Below, piece by piece: positions 10,972 to 22,816 of a stretch of DNA of 64,000 bases; position 1 is the stretch's first letter, and each line of letters begins with the position of its first letter. This stretch comes from Ligustrum vulgare (lineage: Eukaryota; Streptophyta; Magnoliopsida; Lamiales; Oleaceae). Made by a program: the position numbers and the translations under genes. The notes beneath the pieces are model-generated. The model did not search any database and had not been told where the DNA came from. It saw only the letters and a program-made list of their open reading frames with translations. Location: contig OY743170.1 in NCBI GenBank assembly GCA_963555705.1, positions 29,959,362 through 30,023,361 on the forward strand, given 5' to 3'.

Positions 10972-11721
10972 ATGAATACAGTTGTTAATACCGATAATAC
11001 TTCGAATAATACTTCAAACATGGGAACTTCTGAAGGAAGTACTCTTACCGGTGTGATTCCTCCTGTTGTGAATCCAACTACTACTAATATGATTCCTTCG
11101 GTTGTGGGTGTCCCTACTATCGTACATTCAAACTCCGTTGCACATGGAGAAAAGCCGGAGAAATTTAGTCGGGTTGATTTCAAAAGGTGGCAATAGAAAA
11201 TGCTATTCTATCTCACAACCCTCAACTTGGCAAAATTCTTGAATGAAGATCCTCCCGCCATACAAGGGGAAAACAATAGGGTATCATTGATTGCTTTGGA
11301 TGCTTGGAAACATTCGGATTTCTTATACAAGAATTACATTATGAATGGCTTGGAAAACGCTTTATACAATGTATATTGCTCCAAGAAATCTGCAAAGGAA
11401 CTATGAGAATCATTGGAAAAGAAATACAAGACTGAAAAGCCGAAACCAAGAAGTTCATTGTGGGAAAGTTCTTGAGCTACAAAATGGTAGATTTGAAGAC
11501 AATCATCAGTCAAGTGCAAGAATTGCAAGTCATACTCCATGACATTCATGCGGAGAATGTCCGTAAGCGGATCATTTCAAGTGGCTGCAATTATCGAGAA
11601 ACTTCCACCCATGTGGAGGGACTTCAAAAACTATCTCAAGCATAAGCGCAAAGAGATGAACATTGAAGAACTTGTGGTCCGATTGAGGATTGAAGAAGAC
11701 AACCAAAGTTCGGACAAATGA
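10972..11721 (+). pseudogene. Copia gag
   Basis: ATG at 10972 opens a Thr/Asn/Ser-rich leader, then HGEKPEKFSRVDFKRWQ and a TAG. The frame continues MLFYLTTLNLAKFLNED, LDAWKHSDFLYKNYIMNGLE and YCSKKSAKEL before a TGA where the family has Trp. Two frame changes follow: GKFLSYKMVDLKTIISQ, then FQVAAIIEKLPPMWRDF, KRKEMNIEELVVRLRIEEDN. These are the gag domains (UBN2/Retrotran_gag_2) of a common plant Copia group. It would form the virus-like particle shell. Several disruptions make it a pseudogene. Confidence 0.85.
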
Positions 11722-11754
11722 GTTGGGAATAGCATACCACAAGCAAAGGCAAAT

Positions 11755-12267
11755 GTGGTGGAATCTAGCAAAAACAAAGGAAAGAAGAGAAAGCATTCCA
11801 TTGAACCAACAAAGAAGAATGTAAAGAAGTTCAAGGGAAATTTCTATAACTGTGGAAAGGCTGGACATTGCTCGGTTGATTGTCGTAAACCTAAGAAGCA
11901 AGCCCAAGCCAACATTGTCGAATCTGATGCCATATCAAATGTCATGTCTGATATGAATTTATCGGCGGTTGTTTCTGAATGCAACCTTGTTGGAAATCCC
12001 ATGGAATGGTGGGTTGATACGGGTGCGACCCATCACATTTGTGCTGATAGAGGAATGTTCACATCATACACTCCAACCGAGGGAGAAAAATTGGTTATGG
12101 GGAACTCCTCAACATCCAAAGTGGAAAGACAAGGCAAAGTGATTTTGAAGATGACGTCGGGAAAAGAACTTAGCCTCAATAATGCCCTTCACATACCGAA
12201 TATTCAGAAGAAACTTGTGTCGGGTTCTTTGTTAAGCAAGAATGACACAAGAATGACTTTAAACTAG
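11755..12267 (+). pseudogene. Copia nucleocapsid zinc knuckle and protease
   Basis: A Lys-rich linker leads to [14 protein letters not shown], a CCHC knuckle whose first Cys is now Phe. Then comes [19 protein letters not shown] with the aspartic protease active site DTG, followed by [17 protein letters not shown] and [14 protein letters not shown]. The stop at 12265-12267 comes from a frameshift; the integrase continues in another frame a few bases on. Confidence 0.85.
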
Positions 12268-12272
12268 TCTTT

Positions 12273-13445
12273 GTGTCGGATAAGTTTTTACTTACCAAAA
12301 ATAATATGTATGTAGGCAAAGGCTATGTAAAAGATGGACTATTCAAAATGAATGCCCTAATTGTTGTACCAAATACTACAATCAATAAAACATCATCTTC
12401 AGTTTATATTCTTGAGTCATCTAATCTATGGCATCATAGATTAGGACATGCAAACTTTAATTCAATACGCAAGTTAATGAATTTAAGTTTACTTCCGAAT
12501 ATGCATTTTAATAATGAAAAATGCAAAACATGTGTAGAGGCAAAAGTGGTCAAAACACCATTTCATTCGATTGAACGAAATACCACACCATTAGAACTAA
12601 TTCACACGGATGTGTGTGATTTGAAGTTCGTACAAACAAGGGGTGGTAAAAAGTATTTTATCCCATTCATAGATGATTGTACAAGGTACTGTCACATGTT
12701 GAAAAGCAAAGATGAAGCTTTGGAAGTGTTTAAACACTACAAAAATGAAGTTGGAAACCAACTTGGAAAACGAATAAAAATGATTCGTAGTGATAGAGGT
12801 GGAGAATATGTTGCACCGTTTGAAGAATTTTGTGCAGAATCTAGAATCATTCATCAAACAACGACACCATATTCACCACAATCTAATGGGATTGCTGAAC
12901 GCAAAAATCGAACGTTAAAGGAAATGATGAATGCAATGTTGATCAGTTCGGGCTTACCTCAAAACTTGTGGGGGGAAGCCATACTTTCTGCAAATCATAT
13001 CCTAAATAAAATACCACATAAAGATAAGGTTGAATCACCTTACGAATTATGGAAAGGTCGGAAACCTTCCTACAAATATCTCAAAATGTGGGGGTGCTTA
13101 CCAAAAGTACAAATACCCAAACCTAAACAAGTTAAGATTGGACCAAATACAATTGATTGTGTCTTTATTGGATATGCCATTAATAGTAGTGCATATCGAT
13201 TCTTGGTTCCTAAATCCGAAGTACTTGATGTACACGTAGGTACAATTATTGAATCAAGAAATGCGATTTTCTTTGAAGATAGTTTTCTGTGTAAAGAAAA
13301 GGAAATAAGTTCAAATAAACGAACTTATGATAATATACATGGAATGGACAACGATCTTCAAGTAAATGAAGAACCGAGACGCAGTAAAAGGCAACGAATT
13401 TCAAAGACATTCGGTCTAGAATTCGTAACCAAAAAGAAGGACTAA
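12273..13445 (+). pseudogene. Copia integrase (GAG_pre-integrase and rve core)
   Basis: The HHCC zinc finger is visible as LWHHRLGHANFNSIRKLM and NEKCKTCVEAK. The core triad is present: D in IHTDVCDL, D in MIRSDRGGEY and E in NGIAERKNRTLKEMM. The C-terminal region has ESPYELWKGRKPSYKYLKMW and the R-rich EPRRSKRQRISKTFG. The 390-codon frame is open. Only here is the Copia polyprotein well preserved. It ends at 13445 after a deletion joins the linker to the middle of reverse transcriptase. Confidence 0.9.
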
Positions 13446-14600
13446 ATTTCTTTGATACTTATTCACCTGTAACAAGAATTACGTCTATACGTGTCTTGAT
13501 TGCAATCGCAGCATTGCATAATCTTGAAATACATCAAGTGGATGTTAAAACCGCGTTTCTAAATGGTGAATTAGAAGAAGAAATCTACATGGAAACAACC
13601 TGAAGGGTTTGTTGCACCAGGAAATGAAAAGAAGGTGTGTAGACTTGTAAAATCATTGTATGGATTGAAACAAGCACCGAAGCAATGGCATGAAAAGTTT
13701 GATAAAACTATGTTGTTAAATGGCTTCAAAATCAATGAATGTGATAAGTGTGTCTACATTAAAAAAACACCTTACGAATATGTAATCATATGCCTATATG
13801 TTGACGATATGCTAATTATGGGAAATAACTCCAAAGTAATTTCCTCGACAAAGAAAATGTTAACAAAACATTTTGACTTGAAGGATATGGGAGTGACAGA
13901 TGTAATATTAGGGAATAAAATCTCTAAGACATCCGATGGTTTGTCATTGTCTCAATCACATTATGTTGAGACTATACTTAAGAAATTTAAGGCGTATGAC
14001 GATAAACCAGTTAAGTCACCAGTTGACTTAGGTATGCACTTAGCCAAGAATACTAGTTAGCCTGTATCCCAATTGGAATATTCGCATGTCATTGGTAGTT
14101 TAATGTATATTACCAACTGTACAAGACCGGATATAGCATACATAGTCCACAAGTTGAGTAGATTCACTAGTAATCCAAGTATTGAACATTGTAAGGCATT
14201 AAACCGAGTTCTTAGTTATTTAAGACACACGGTTGAATATGTATTACACTACTCAAAATATCTTGCAGTGTTAGAAGGATATACTAATGCAAATTGGATA
14301 TCCGACACTAAGGATTCAAAATCCACGAGTGGTTATGTATTTACCATTGGAGGTGGAGCCATATCCTGGAAATCATCTAAGTAAACATGTATAGCTCAAT
14401 CCATGATGGAATCTGAGTTTATTGCGTTAGACAAAGCCGGTGAAGAAGCAGAATGACTTCGTAATTTTCTTGAAGAAATTCCATGTTGGGAAAAGCCGGT
14501 TTCTGCGATTAACATACATTGTGATAATCAGTTGACAACAGAAAGGGCACAAAATAGTATGTATAATGGTAAGTCTCGAAATATCCGTCGGAGACATAAT
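13446..14600 (+). pseudogene. Copia reverse transcriptase and RNase H, 5' part
   Basis: The first palm motifs are missing; the text resumes at FFDTYSPVTRITSIRVLI and VDVKTAFLNGELEEEIYM. A 1-bp insertion at about 13592 changes frame. The next frame has VCRLVKSLYGLKQAPKQW and the catalytic CLYVDDMLIMG. RNase H follows ([40 protein letters not shown]), where YTNANW replaces the family YTDANW, losing an acidic catalytic residue. Stops occur at 14058, 14382 and 14454. The frame reaches RRHN and is cut at 14601 by the Tekay-like insertion; the remainder is at 35400. Confidence 0.85.
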
Positions 14601-14601
14601 A

Positions 14602-17401
14602 TGTAATATCACTTTTCGTTTCACGTGCTTTCTTGAATATTACGCAATTTCTGTGTTGATACTATAATGAATTATTTATTTGGTAATTATTACTGGTAAT
14701 AATTCGAATTATTTTGCAGTGGAAGGACTTGGACGCCGTCTCAATCAATGTGTCAATAAAAAAGTAGTAAATTTTTTATGTGAAATTCTATTTCTAATTG
14801 TTTATTTTAAATTGTCAATCTTGCCAATTCTATTTTTATTAAGTTAGTGGCAAATTTGCATTTAAATTTGATATTGGGGGTAAATTTAGAGGCTTTTGGG
14901 GATTAAAGAGAAATTGTGGACTTAAATTACCAATTTATGAGAGTTAGGGGAATGATTTGCAAATTACCAAAAATTTAATTGAAAATCTAATACGACACCC
15001 GATCCTACCCCAAACAAGACTCCCAAAATCGACCCTCTCTCTTTCAAAGCTCTCACTCTCGTTCTCTCTCGAATCTCCCCCAAACCTCACTCTCGGCTCT
15101 TCCTCTCCACATCCGAACGCCGCCTCTCTCTGTACACTGTCACCACCGCCACTTCGTACCTCCACCAAGGTAACGTTCCCTTCCCCTTCTCTTCTTGCGC
15201 ACACATTGGCCCCAATGCGCAATCACATAACCCTGCACAGACGATTTTCACACACACACTTGAATATACATTGTGATGTATGTGTGTATGTATATACTTT
15301 GTATACTTTTAGATTTTTCCTTGCTTGGATTTTTTGAATTTCAATTTTTGATTAATCTGTATGTATGTACGATAATGCAAGTCTCCAATTTGGATTTTAA
15401 AAAAAAAGTTCAGATTATTGTGATTTAAATTTGTGAGCTTTATAAATTTAGTTAATTGTTTGGCAATGTTTGAAGTATAATGTGAAACTTGGATGTAGGA
15501 ATTTATTTATAAATTCTTTGTAGATTTCAAATTTAAGCCATGTTAATTTTAATGTGATTTATAAATGTGAATTTGAGGTTTGGGTAATGTAAATATATAT
15601 GTATAATTTTAGGAATTGGGGAAAATCTGTAAATGTAGATATTAACTTTAAGAACTATGAATATAAGAATCTATGCTACTTTTTGGTTTGATTTAGAATT
15701 TTAAATTGTTGAACTTCAGTTTTGGGGCGATGTGTGTAAATGTGTGTGTGCATTTCAGACTAGTCAATGTATGTGAATTTTCAAAGTTTGATAAAGTATG
15801 AATTTAAGTTTGTTAGTTAGCTATTCGTGCTTAATTATGTGATTGAATTTGTAAATTTCTGATTGGGGAAAATTTCAAGAATGGTTAGAGTTGTTATATG
15901 AGTATTTTGTACATTTTGGATTTTTGTATTTAAAATATGGCATGCTAGGTGTTTGACACAACTTTAAACCTCACTTGGATTAAATTTAAGTTTTAATTTT
16001 TTTTAGGAGTATTGTTAGTTCTAAAAGAATTTCAAATGTGTTTCGAGTTAAAAAAAAAAATTATATTTATTAATGAATGCGAATAATTAGGATATTTGGC
16101 ACATTGAGGTCAACGGCATTCAAGACTCTTCCACTTGCAAATACAAATAACGGTAAATACTAAGGACGTCAAGTAAGGAAACTTCCCCTTCTCTCAACGT
16201 AGTTGAATATTCAATGTGGAATTATGTGCTTAATTGACGTTCGCATTAATTACGAAATTCTAATGCTTTTGGTTTACCATATGCAAGTATGTGTATTTAA
16301 GGAAATGTTCAAGCATGCACGTTATCGTGTCATTGCATCATTAAGCATGCATTGGCATCGAAATGGGGAAGTCAAACGTTTTAATGAAAGGAATGTGTTA
16401 AGGTGCAAATTTTGTCAAAAGTTATGTATCCCAAATTTTTTACGAAAAAATGGGTGTACTTCTCGGTCATGAAAGAAGTGAGTGGGAAATGGGGCGCGGG
16501 GGATCGGAGTACGGGAATTAAGTCGCTTTATGACGAAATGCTCAACCGCTTTGCGATGAACTGTTAAACCGCTATGCGGTGGGAAAGTGAATGTCAAACC
16601 GCTTTGCGGTGGAAATGTGAATGTTAATCTGGTTCCAAATAAGAATTGCCCACTGCTCTCCGATTGACTAGAAGATACACCAAGTGAGCTCACGATGGAA
16701 ATGAAATGAAAGTTTTGAAGTGAAGTGAAAGTTTGAAAAGTTTGAAAGTTTTGGAAAGTAAAGTAAATGAGGATACATATATGAAAATTTTAATGCATTC
16801 ATGTCATAAGCATGCATTTCATGCATAACGTTTACTTACTGAGCTTTAGCTCACCCCAATCCCTCCCCAACATTTCAGGTGATGAAAGTTAGATGATCTG
16901 AGGAGAGCATTTGGTGGCTAACTCGGACAGTACTCATAATTTCATTCCGTTTAGAAACGAATCAATGGTTTTCACAAATTATTTTATTGGTTATTCTTTT
17001 AAATTGATGAATCATTTTTGAATTAGGTTGTCGATTCTTAGTTAAAATAAGTATTGTATTTCCCATGATTAGTTCATACTATGTTTCAGGAACTTATAAA
17101 TTTTTACTTCAAGGTATTATCGTTGAAGAGTTTGGGAATTAATGTTGGAGTTAAATTTTGGGATTTTGGTTGGATGTTGAATGTTGGATTTAAATGGGTT
17201 GAGAATTGTATATGTATTGTAGGTATGATGTCCCTCTACAGGTTGGCTATGTCCAAGTTATAGAGTAGACTCTGCCGAAATTTTTGTAAAATTTTATAAT
17301 ATAAAATGAAAAGTTTAAATGTTTTAAACGATTATTTCCGCCTCTAATGTGAATGGAAGTTAACACGCCTAGGTTTAAGATTTTAAACTTGGGGTGTTAC
17401 A
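14602..17401 (+). repeat. Tekay-like 5' LTR
   Basis: Terminal TGTAATATCAC and GGGGTGTTACA agree with the 3' copy. Near 15025-15170 is a CT-rich stretch typical of plant LTR leaders. At 16521-16613 is a set of 13-bp dyads of the form ACCGCTTTGCGGT. Open frames at 14957-15337 and 16203-16472 are not protein genes; they recur in the other LTR. Confidence 0.88.
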
Positions 17402-17405
17402 TTTT

Positions 17406-17416
17406 TGGTATCAAAG
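17406..17416 (+). other. primer binding site, tRNA-Met type
   Basis: TGGTATCAAAG starts 5 bp after the 5' LTR. It matches the usual TGGTATCAGAG with one change and marks the minus-strand DNA start of the Tekay-like element. Confidence 0.7.
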
Positions 17417-17739
17417 TTAAGAGTTTTAAAAACGATTCTGTAGACTTTAAAGTATTATTTGGAAGGGTTTATGGGTACTGAGTCACGCCACAAGTGTATC
17501 TTCCTCGATTATCTGGTAAGTTAATTTCTATTTAAAATATCAAATGTTATTTGATGTTTCAAGTATTGTAAATTCTTGCATGATAAAGTGTAATGTCGTA
17601 AAGTGAAAGGTTAAGGATGTTGTTAGTGAATATGACAATATCTTCGTTATGTAAATGAGGAAGTGAGAAGGTAATGGCTTTTATAAATTTAAGTGATGAT
17701 TATTAGTTCTTTATGTGAAATAAGAAGTGTTTATGAATA

Positions 17740-18336
17740 ATATACCGGAACGAGAGCATGCAATGTCCAAATAGGAAGCTGAGAAGGACTATAAGTTTTG
17801 AGAGAGGACTTAAACCTCAAATCAAAACAGGCGGTAGTTCCTTTTGAATTCACCACTTGCTGAGACGTAATCAACAAAGCTCTTTTGGTGGAAACGACAC
17901 TAGTCATGAATGGAGAAGAGAATAAAACCCAATTTTCAAGCTAGAAATTCAAGGGTGGAAATTAAAAGCAATGGAATAACATTTAGAAAAGGAAAAATGA
18001 TCAGGGAAATAAGTAGCATCACCAACCAAACAAGCATCAAGTAATAGCCTGCCCGAAGTGTGGCAAGAGACATCTTGGCGAGTGCCTTCAACGAAAGGGG
18101 GTATGCTTTCAGTGTGGGAAACCTAGACATCTTGCAAATGAGTGTAAGGGCGTTTACTACAACTGCGGAAAGTTGGGGCATATAACTAAGAATTTCATAA
18201 ATAAAATAAAGACTACTCAAGCACGAGTCTGTACAATGTCTGAGGAAGCCAAAGATGCATCAAACAGGGTGTCAGTCCCACATTTACTGAAAGACTGAAT
18301 CATCCATCTCCACATCAAGAGATCGTGTATTGATTG
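17740..18336 (+). pseudogene. Tekay-like gag, nucleocapsid end
   Basis: A degraded gag leads to three zinc knuckles at about 18050-18190: CPKCGKRHLGEC, CFQCGKPRHLANEC and a ruined third copy YYNCGKLGHITKNF lacking its first and last Cys. Multiple knuckles are usual in Tekay/Del gag. The sequence is cut at 18336 by the minus-strand element. Confidence 0.7.
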
Positions 18337-19232
18337 TGATGAGATCCCGGTCGGGAAATCTCGTCGAACACACGGAATAACGATATTTAAAACCCTAGGA
18401 TAGATCTAGATCAGATCGACACAAGACAAACAACGAAAAATAAGGATAGAACGACGGTAAAGCCTTGACCCGACAATCACGACGCAATTTATGGCGATGC
18501 GGATTGAAGAACCAAGATTGGTGAACGCCACCAGGACTTGTCAATTTCCTTGATAAGTATCGAATTTGGAAACGCCACAAATATTCTTGCGAATATTTGA
18601 TAAGTTTGCTGAAAGAACGCCACAAAGATCGGATCTTTGATAAGTTCAAGAAAAAGGGAATAAACTCAACCTCTCAATTTTGGAGAATCCTCTCACAAAT
18701 TTTATTAATCAACTCAAACTTGTCTCCTTACAATGAATTGAAAAAGCGTATAAATAAGCAAAATAACATAGCATCTAATTTACTCAAAATAGAATTCTAA
18801 TTAGGCTAAAATTCTAAAATAGGAAAATAACCTAAAATAATAAAAGGAAACAAAATAATTGGCAAAATTCCGGAAAATCTGAATTACGGCCGTAACGAAC
18901 ATTCTGTCTCAAATTTCAATCAGGTGTTACGGCCGTGATCAACATGTTACGATCGTAAAATATTTCAATTTTAGTTTTACGGCCGTGATAAACTTCTTAC
19001 GGCCGTAATCAACGTTCTGCCTGTTTCCGCCTTAAGAATGTTACGGCCGTAAAAATGAAGGTTACGGCCGTGAATCAAGTTCTGCCTTATTGTTTGATTT
19101 CCTGCCTCGGCTCGATCCTTTCGCCTTCTCGGCTCGACACCAACACGGAACTTGCTCTGTTTTGCATGTAGATCACTATCATATTGACGATGGCTCGACT
19201 TCGCCCTTCGATGCCTGGTCCGGATCACATCA
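18337..19232 (-). repeat. 3' LTR of the minus-strand gag-protease element
   Basis: On the + strand it starts TGATGAGATCCCGG and ends GATCACATCA. It contains seven copies of TTACGGCCGTRA-type palindromes between 18884 and 19073. The polyprotein tail frame enters this LTR from the right and ends near 18977. Confidence 0.88.
18884..19073. repeat. array of ACGGCCGT palindromes in the LTR
   Basis: Copies start near 18884, 18927, 18947 (mutated to ACGATCGT), 18977, 18997, 19041 and 19062. Three pairs are spaced 20-21 bp start to start, about two helical turns. The other LTR has eight copies at 29009-29220. Confidence 0.88.
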
Positions 19233-19474
19233 TACTCCCTCTCTTGAAAAGGATTCGACCTCGAATCCATTTTTGGTCGGCTTTTCAAGCTCCTCCTGCT
19301 TTCCTGGGCTCGATGATAATTTTTAAGCTTCGTGCAGTCCTTTAGACTCTTGGGCTGCTTATTCTGGCCAATAACTTTCTTTCCCGATTTACGTTCATGG
19401 CTTGAGTTATGACCCTGCAAAACAGATTTCGTAGAACTGGGGAGGGATGTGTTAGCAAATGCAAATAAACTCAT
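18977..19474 (-). pseudogene. polyprotein C-terminal tail of the gag-protease element
   Basis: A continuous minus-strand frame runs from the internal region into the LTR. It contains SLKSRPKMDSRSNPFQERE, matching the DSR.SPFQE end of the CRM-like pol in the nested element, so it is the C-terminal end of a polyprotein whose enzymatic middle has been deleted. The upstream part is Lys/Glu-rich linker with the phrase VEATTSEKGE. That phrase also occurs on the right side of the nested insertion, so the linker itself holds a short direct duplication. Confidence 0.65.
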
Positions 19475-19549
19475 TTTTGTGGTGGACTCTCTTTTCTTTT
19501 TCTTTTCACTCTCAAGCTCACCTTTTTCTGAGGTCGTGGCCTCAACTCT

Positions 19550-20321
19550 TGATGAGAATCCAGGGAGTCAATCGAGTCAAAGTCAAACAGGTCAACCCTC
19601 TATCAGAATACCGGTGGGGCCCATGACAAGATCCAAGGCTAAAGAAGTCCAAGAGTTGATGGTGGGACTCATTTTCAAGGTCCGAAATCAAGTCCACATG
19701 GAAGAGAGCAAGATCGAGGTCAATTGCATATGTTTGGAAGATCAGGACATTTCGGTCGACCGAAACTCTGCAGGATTTTTTAGACATAGCTTCAGGCAGG
19801 ATCGGCTGACCATTGTACGACCGAAACTGCCCATTCGGTCGACCAGATGTTCGACCGAAATATTTTCGATCGACCGGATGATCGACCGAAATATTTTCGG
19901 TCGACCGAAAGTCCCCAGAACAGAATAGCGGGGTTTTTTGTGCAATTATGCAAACTTTCTTTTCTTTCACTTTTTGTATATATTTGGGAGTCCTTCCAAA
20001 CCCTAGATAGTTTAGCACATTTGAAGATCACTCCTTGAGAGTTTGAGAGGTAAAAATCCTTTCTTTATCTTGTAACATTTTCTTGGAATTTATTTCAACT
20101 TATATATTGAGGGTTTGTTCTTGTGTATTTGTTGATATTTATTCCACAAGTCTTGGTATTTGTCTTAATCTCTCCATTGGGCTAGGGTTAGCTTTCCTTA
20201 GAATTTTGGTTTGGTTAAACTTGGGTCAAGATTTCTCATTTATTACCTATTTTAGCTTTCTTGGGTTGATACATTATTGTTGTGGAAATTTTTGGTTTAA
20301 TCACCAAAGGGGTTCGCATCA
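19550..20321 (+). repeat. CRM-like 5' LTR
   Basis: It ends in GGTTCGCATCA right before the primer site. At 19751-19911 is a cluster of GGTCGACC/TCGACC dyads including two tandem 31-bp units from 19839. Downstream GTATATATTTGGG (19977) is a plausible TATA region. Confidence 0.9.
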
Positions 20322-20323
20322 TT

Positions 20324-20335
20324 TGGTATCAGAGC
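20324..20335 (+). other. primer binding site, tRNA-Met
   Basis: TGGTATCAGAGC begins 2 bp after the 5' LTR and continues TTGG. It is the standard plant tRNA-iMet complement and starts minus-strand DNA synthesis. Confidence 0.9.
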
Positions 20336-20972
20336 TTGGCTCTAAAATTGGTATTCCTATCTTTACATTTATTGTGTTGTTCTTGATAGTCAAAAAAAAA
20401 AAAAAAAGCGAAAATTACAAAAAAAACTTGGGAAAAATTAGTGCCCATGAAAATTTCATGATTCCTACATATTGGGCATTGTTGTTATCATCAATTTGAA
20501 AGTTATTGGGGATACATTTGAACAAACACTTGAAAATTCCAAACTATTCAAAGCTTGCATCCTAAGTGTTTGATAAAATGTTTCAAAGAGTGTCTTCATA
20601 TTGAAACCTACCATTCAACTACCAAACACATTCCTAATTGAATTCCTTGTGCCTTACATCAAGTTATTGTGACTATACCCTTGAAAATCTTATTGGTCTA
20701 GTTCAATTCCTTACTTCCTTGTATAATAGCAAGCAACTAAATTCTACTTGCTATTGTGTCAATCCTTCATTTGCTTCCTTTGTTGTTTGTGGAATTTGTG
20801 CTACACAAGAATTAAATTCTCAATTTAGTTGAATTACGTTCCTTGAAAAGTTTGAGTAAGAAAGTGACGAGTGGTAAAAGGCAAGAGTGGTGAGCTCATT
20901 AGAGGGAAAAAGCCTAATTGAGTGAAACACGAGCGAACATAATTTGTGAGGACATTTGCACACTTACACTCC

Positions 20973-22748
20973 ATGGCTCATGCACATTCTTCGAGTGGAC
21001 AAGATTCTAATGCACAAACTCAAGAGTTGAGGGATATGATACAAGCTCTCACAGTTACTATGGCGGATATGGGGGGAAGGTTGGAAGGTAGATTAGCAAG
21101 GTTGGAGACTAGGAGGGAAGTTCCACCTCCAAGGGATGATAATGTTAGGAGGGGTGATAGGAGAAGGCCTAGAGATGAGTATGAATATGATGATGTTGAT
21201 GATGATGAATTGGAGAGTGAAGGGGGTAGTGACCAAAATTGGAACATTGGTAGGAATAGAGGAGGTAGGAATGTGAGGGGAGTAGGACGAGGTCATGGGA
21301 GGAACCCTAGGGGTAGGGATGGAATGGATGGTAATCTTGGTAGTATTAAGATGAAAATTCCTTCTTTCCATGGGAAGAGTGATCCGGATGCCTATTTAGA
21401 ATGGGAGAGGAAGATAGAATTGATTTTTGAATGTCATAGATACTCCGATGATAAAAAGGTTAAGTTAGCGGTAGTGGAGTTTACCGACTATGCCTTAGCT
21501 TGGTGGGATAATTTATTACTCACTAGGAGAAGGAATTTCGAGGGTAGTGTGGATACTTGGGATGAATTGAAGAGCCTTATGAGAAAAATATTTGTACCAA
21601 GTCACTACTATAGGGGACTCTATCAAAGACTACAAACCCTTACTCAAGGAACAAAGGGTGTTGAAGATTATTATAAGGAGTTGGAAAAAGCCTTGATGAG
21701 GGCCGACATAGAGGAGGATAGAGAAGCCACTATGGCTCGATTTATGAGTGGGTTGAATAGAGAGATCGCCAATGTGGTTGAATTACACCATTATGTTGAG
21801 ATGGAGGAGTTGGTACACATGGCTATTAAAGTGGAGGCTCAATTGAAGAAGAAGGAGCACTTTAAAAGAAAGGGGCAAGAAAAATTCTTGGGAGGTCCTA
21901 GTTCCAATTGGAAGTCTAAGTGGGGGAGTGAAAAGGTTGATAAGGTACCACTTAAGGATAATATTGAAACCTCCAAGGGAAAGGAAGTTAGCTTCGTCAA
22001 GGATAAATCAAAGGTTGTTCCTACCACTTCTAGGAGTCGGGATATAGAATGCTTCAAGTGTAGAGGACGGGGGCATTATGCTCGAGAGTGCCCTAACAAT
22101 AGGGTGATGATTATCAAAAATGGGGAGTGGTACTCGGAAGATGAAGAGGACGAAGAGGGGGTGCCATGTAGGGGAGATAGTGATGACGAGGAAGAAGAGG
22201 TGGAGGGAATTGTTAGTCCACCCAAGTCTTTAGTCACCATTAGGTCTCTCAACACCCAAGCCAAGGTGGATGATGCGGCTAAGCAAAGGGAGAATATCTT
22301 CCATACTAGGTGTCTTGTGAAGGACAAAGCGTGTAGTCTCATCATTGATGGGGGGAGTTGCACCAATGTGGTTAGCACTAGTATGGTTGAAAGGTGGGGA
22401 TTACCTTTAATGCCACATCCTAGTCCTTATAAGTTACAATGGTTGAGTGATTATGGTGAGTTGAAAGTAAGCAAGCAAGTATTACTTATTTTCAACATAG
22501 GGACCTATGAGGATCAAGTACTTTGTGATGTGGTGCCCATTCAAGCTACACATATATTATTGGGGAGGCCATGGCAATATGACAGGAGGGTATTGCATGA
22601 TGGTAGGAAAAATCGGTATAGTTTCCGAATAAATGGAAAACCCGTGACACTCCTACCTTTGAGTCCGGAAGAAGTTTACAAGGACCAATTGAAACTCAAG
22701 AAGGAGGAGGAGGAGGAAAAAGAAAGAAGAAAAAAAAGATGGAGTTGA
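20973..22748 (+). CDS. CRM-like gag and protease
   Basis: The first good ATG is at 20973 (MAHAHSSSGQDSN); a GTG-led extension upstream is not needed. The order is a charged, glycine- and arginine-rich N terminus (RGGRNVRGVGRGHGRN), the retrotransposon gag capsid domain (SFHGKSDPDAYLEWERK, FTDYALAWWDNLLL, MARFMSGLNREIANVVEL), a CCHC knuckle CFKCRGRGHYAREC, and the protease with LIIDGGSCTNVVSTSMVERW (Asp active site) and HILLGRPWQYDRRV. The frame ends in TGA at 22746-22748 inside a purine-rich tract. The pol starts in a different frame after a stretch of A runs. Either indels in homopolymers or a real frameshift site separate gag and pol. Confidence 0.88.
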   Translation: MAHAHSSSGQDSNAQTQELRDMIQALTVTMADMGGRLEGRLARLETRREVPPPRDDNVRRGDRRRPRDEYEYDDVDDDELESEGGSDQNWNIGRNRGGRNVRGVGRGHGRNPRGRDGMDGNLGSIKMKIPSFHGKSDPDAYLEWERKIELIFECHRYSDDKKVKLAVVEFTDYALAWWDNLLLTRRRNFEGSVDTWDELKSLMRKIFVPSHYYRGLYQRLQTLTQGTKGVEDYYKELEKALMRADIEEDREATMARFMSGLNREIANVVELHHYVEMEELVHMAIKVEAQLKKKEHFKRKGQEKFLGGPSSNWKSKWGSEKVDKVPLKDNIETSKGKEVSFVKDKSKVVPTTSRSRDIECFKCRGRGHYARECPNNRVMIIKNGEWYSEDEEDEEGVPCRGDSDDEEEEVEGIVSPPKSLVTIRSLNTQAKVDDAAKQRENIFHTRCLVKDKACSLIIDGGSCTNVVSTSMVERWGLPLMPHPSPYKLQWLSDYGELKVSKQVLLIFNIGTYEDQVLCDVVPIQATHILLGRPWQYDRRVLHDGRKNRYSFRINGKPVTLLPLSPEEVYKDQLKLKKEEEEEKERRKKRWS

Positions 22749-22816
22749 GTGAGGGGCAAAACGAAAGTGAAAAAAAAAAAAAGAGGAGAAAAAAGTAGTG
22801 AAAAAAAAAAGAGGGG

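Noticed and set aside
14957..15337. serine/leucine-rich frame, repeated at 32973-33293
   Set aside because: Both copies are in Tekay-like LTRs, in the CT-rich leader; not a gene.
16203..16472. 89-codon frame, with a related one at 34221
   Set aside because: It lies in the LTR of the Tekay-like element and has no match; the two copies differ by frame-breaking changes.
20946..20972. upstream GTG start for the CRM-like gag
   Set aside because: A plant element would use ATG; the first in-frame ATG at 20973 starts the conserved text.
21020..22378. several minus-strand serine-rich frames
   Set aside because: Antisense shadows of the CRM-like gag, caused by its codon bias.
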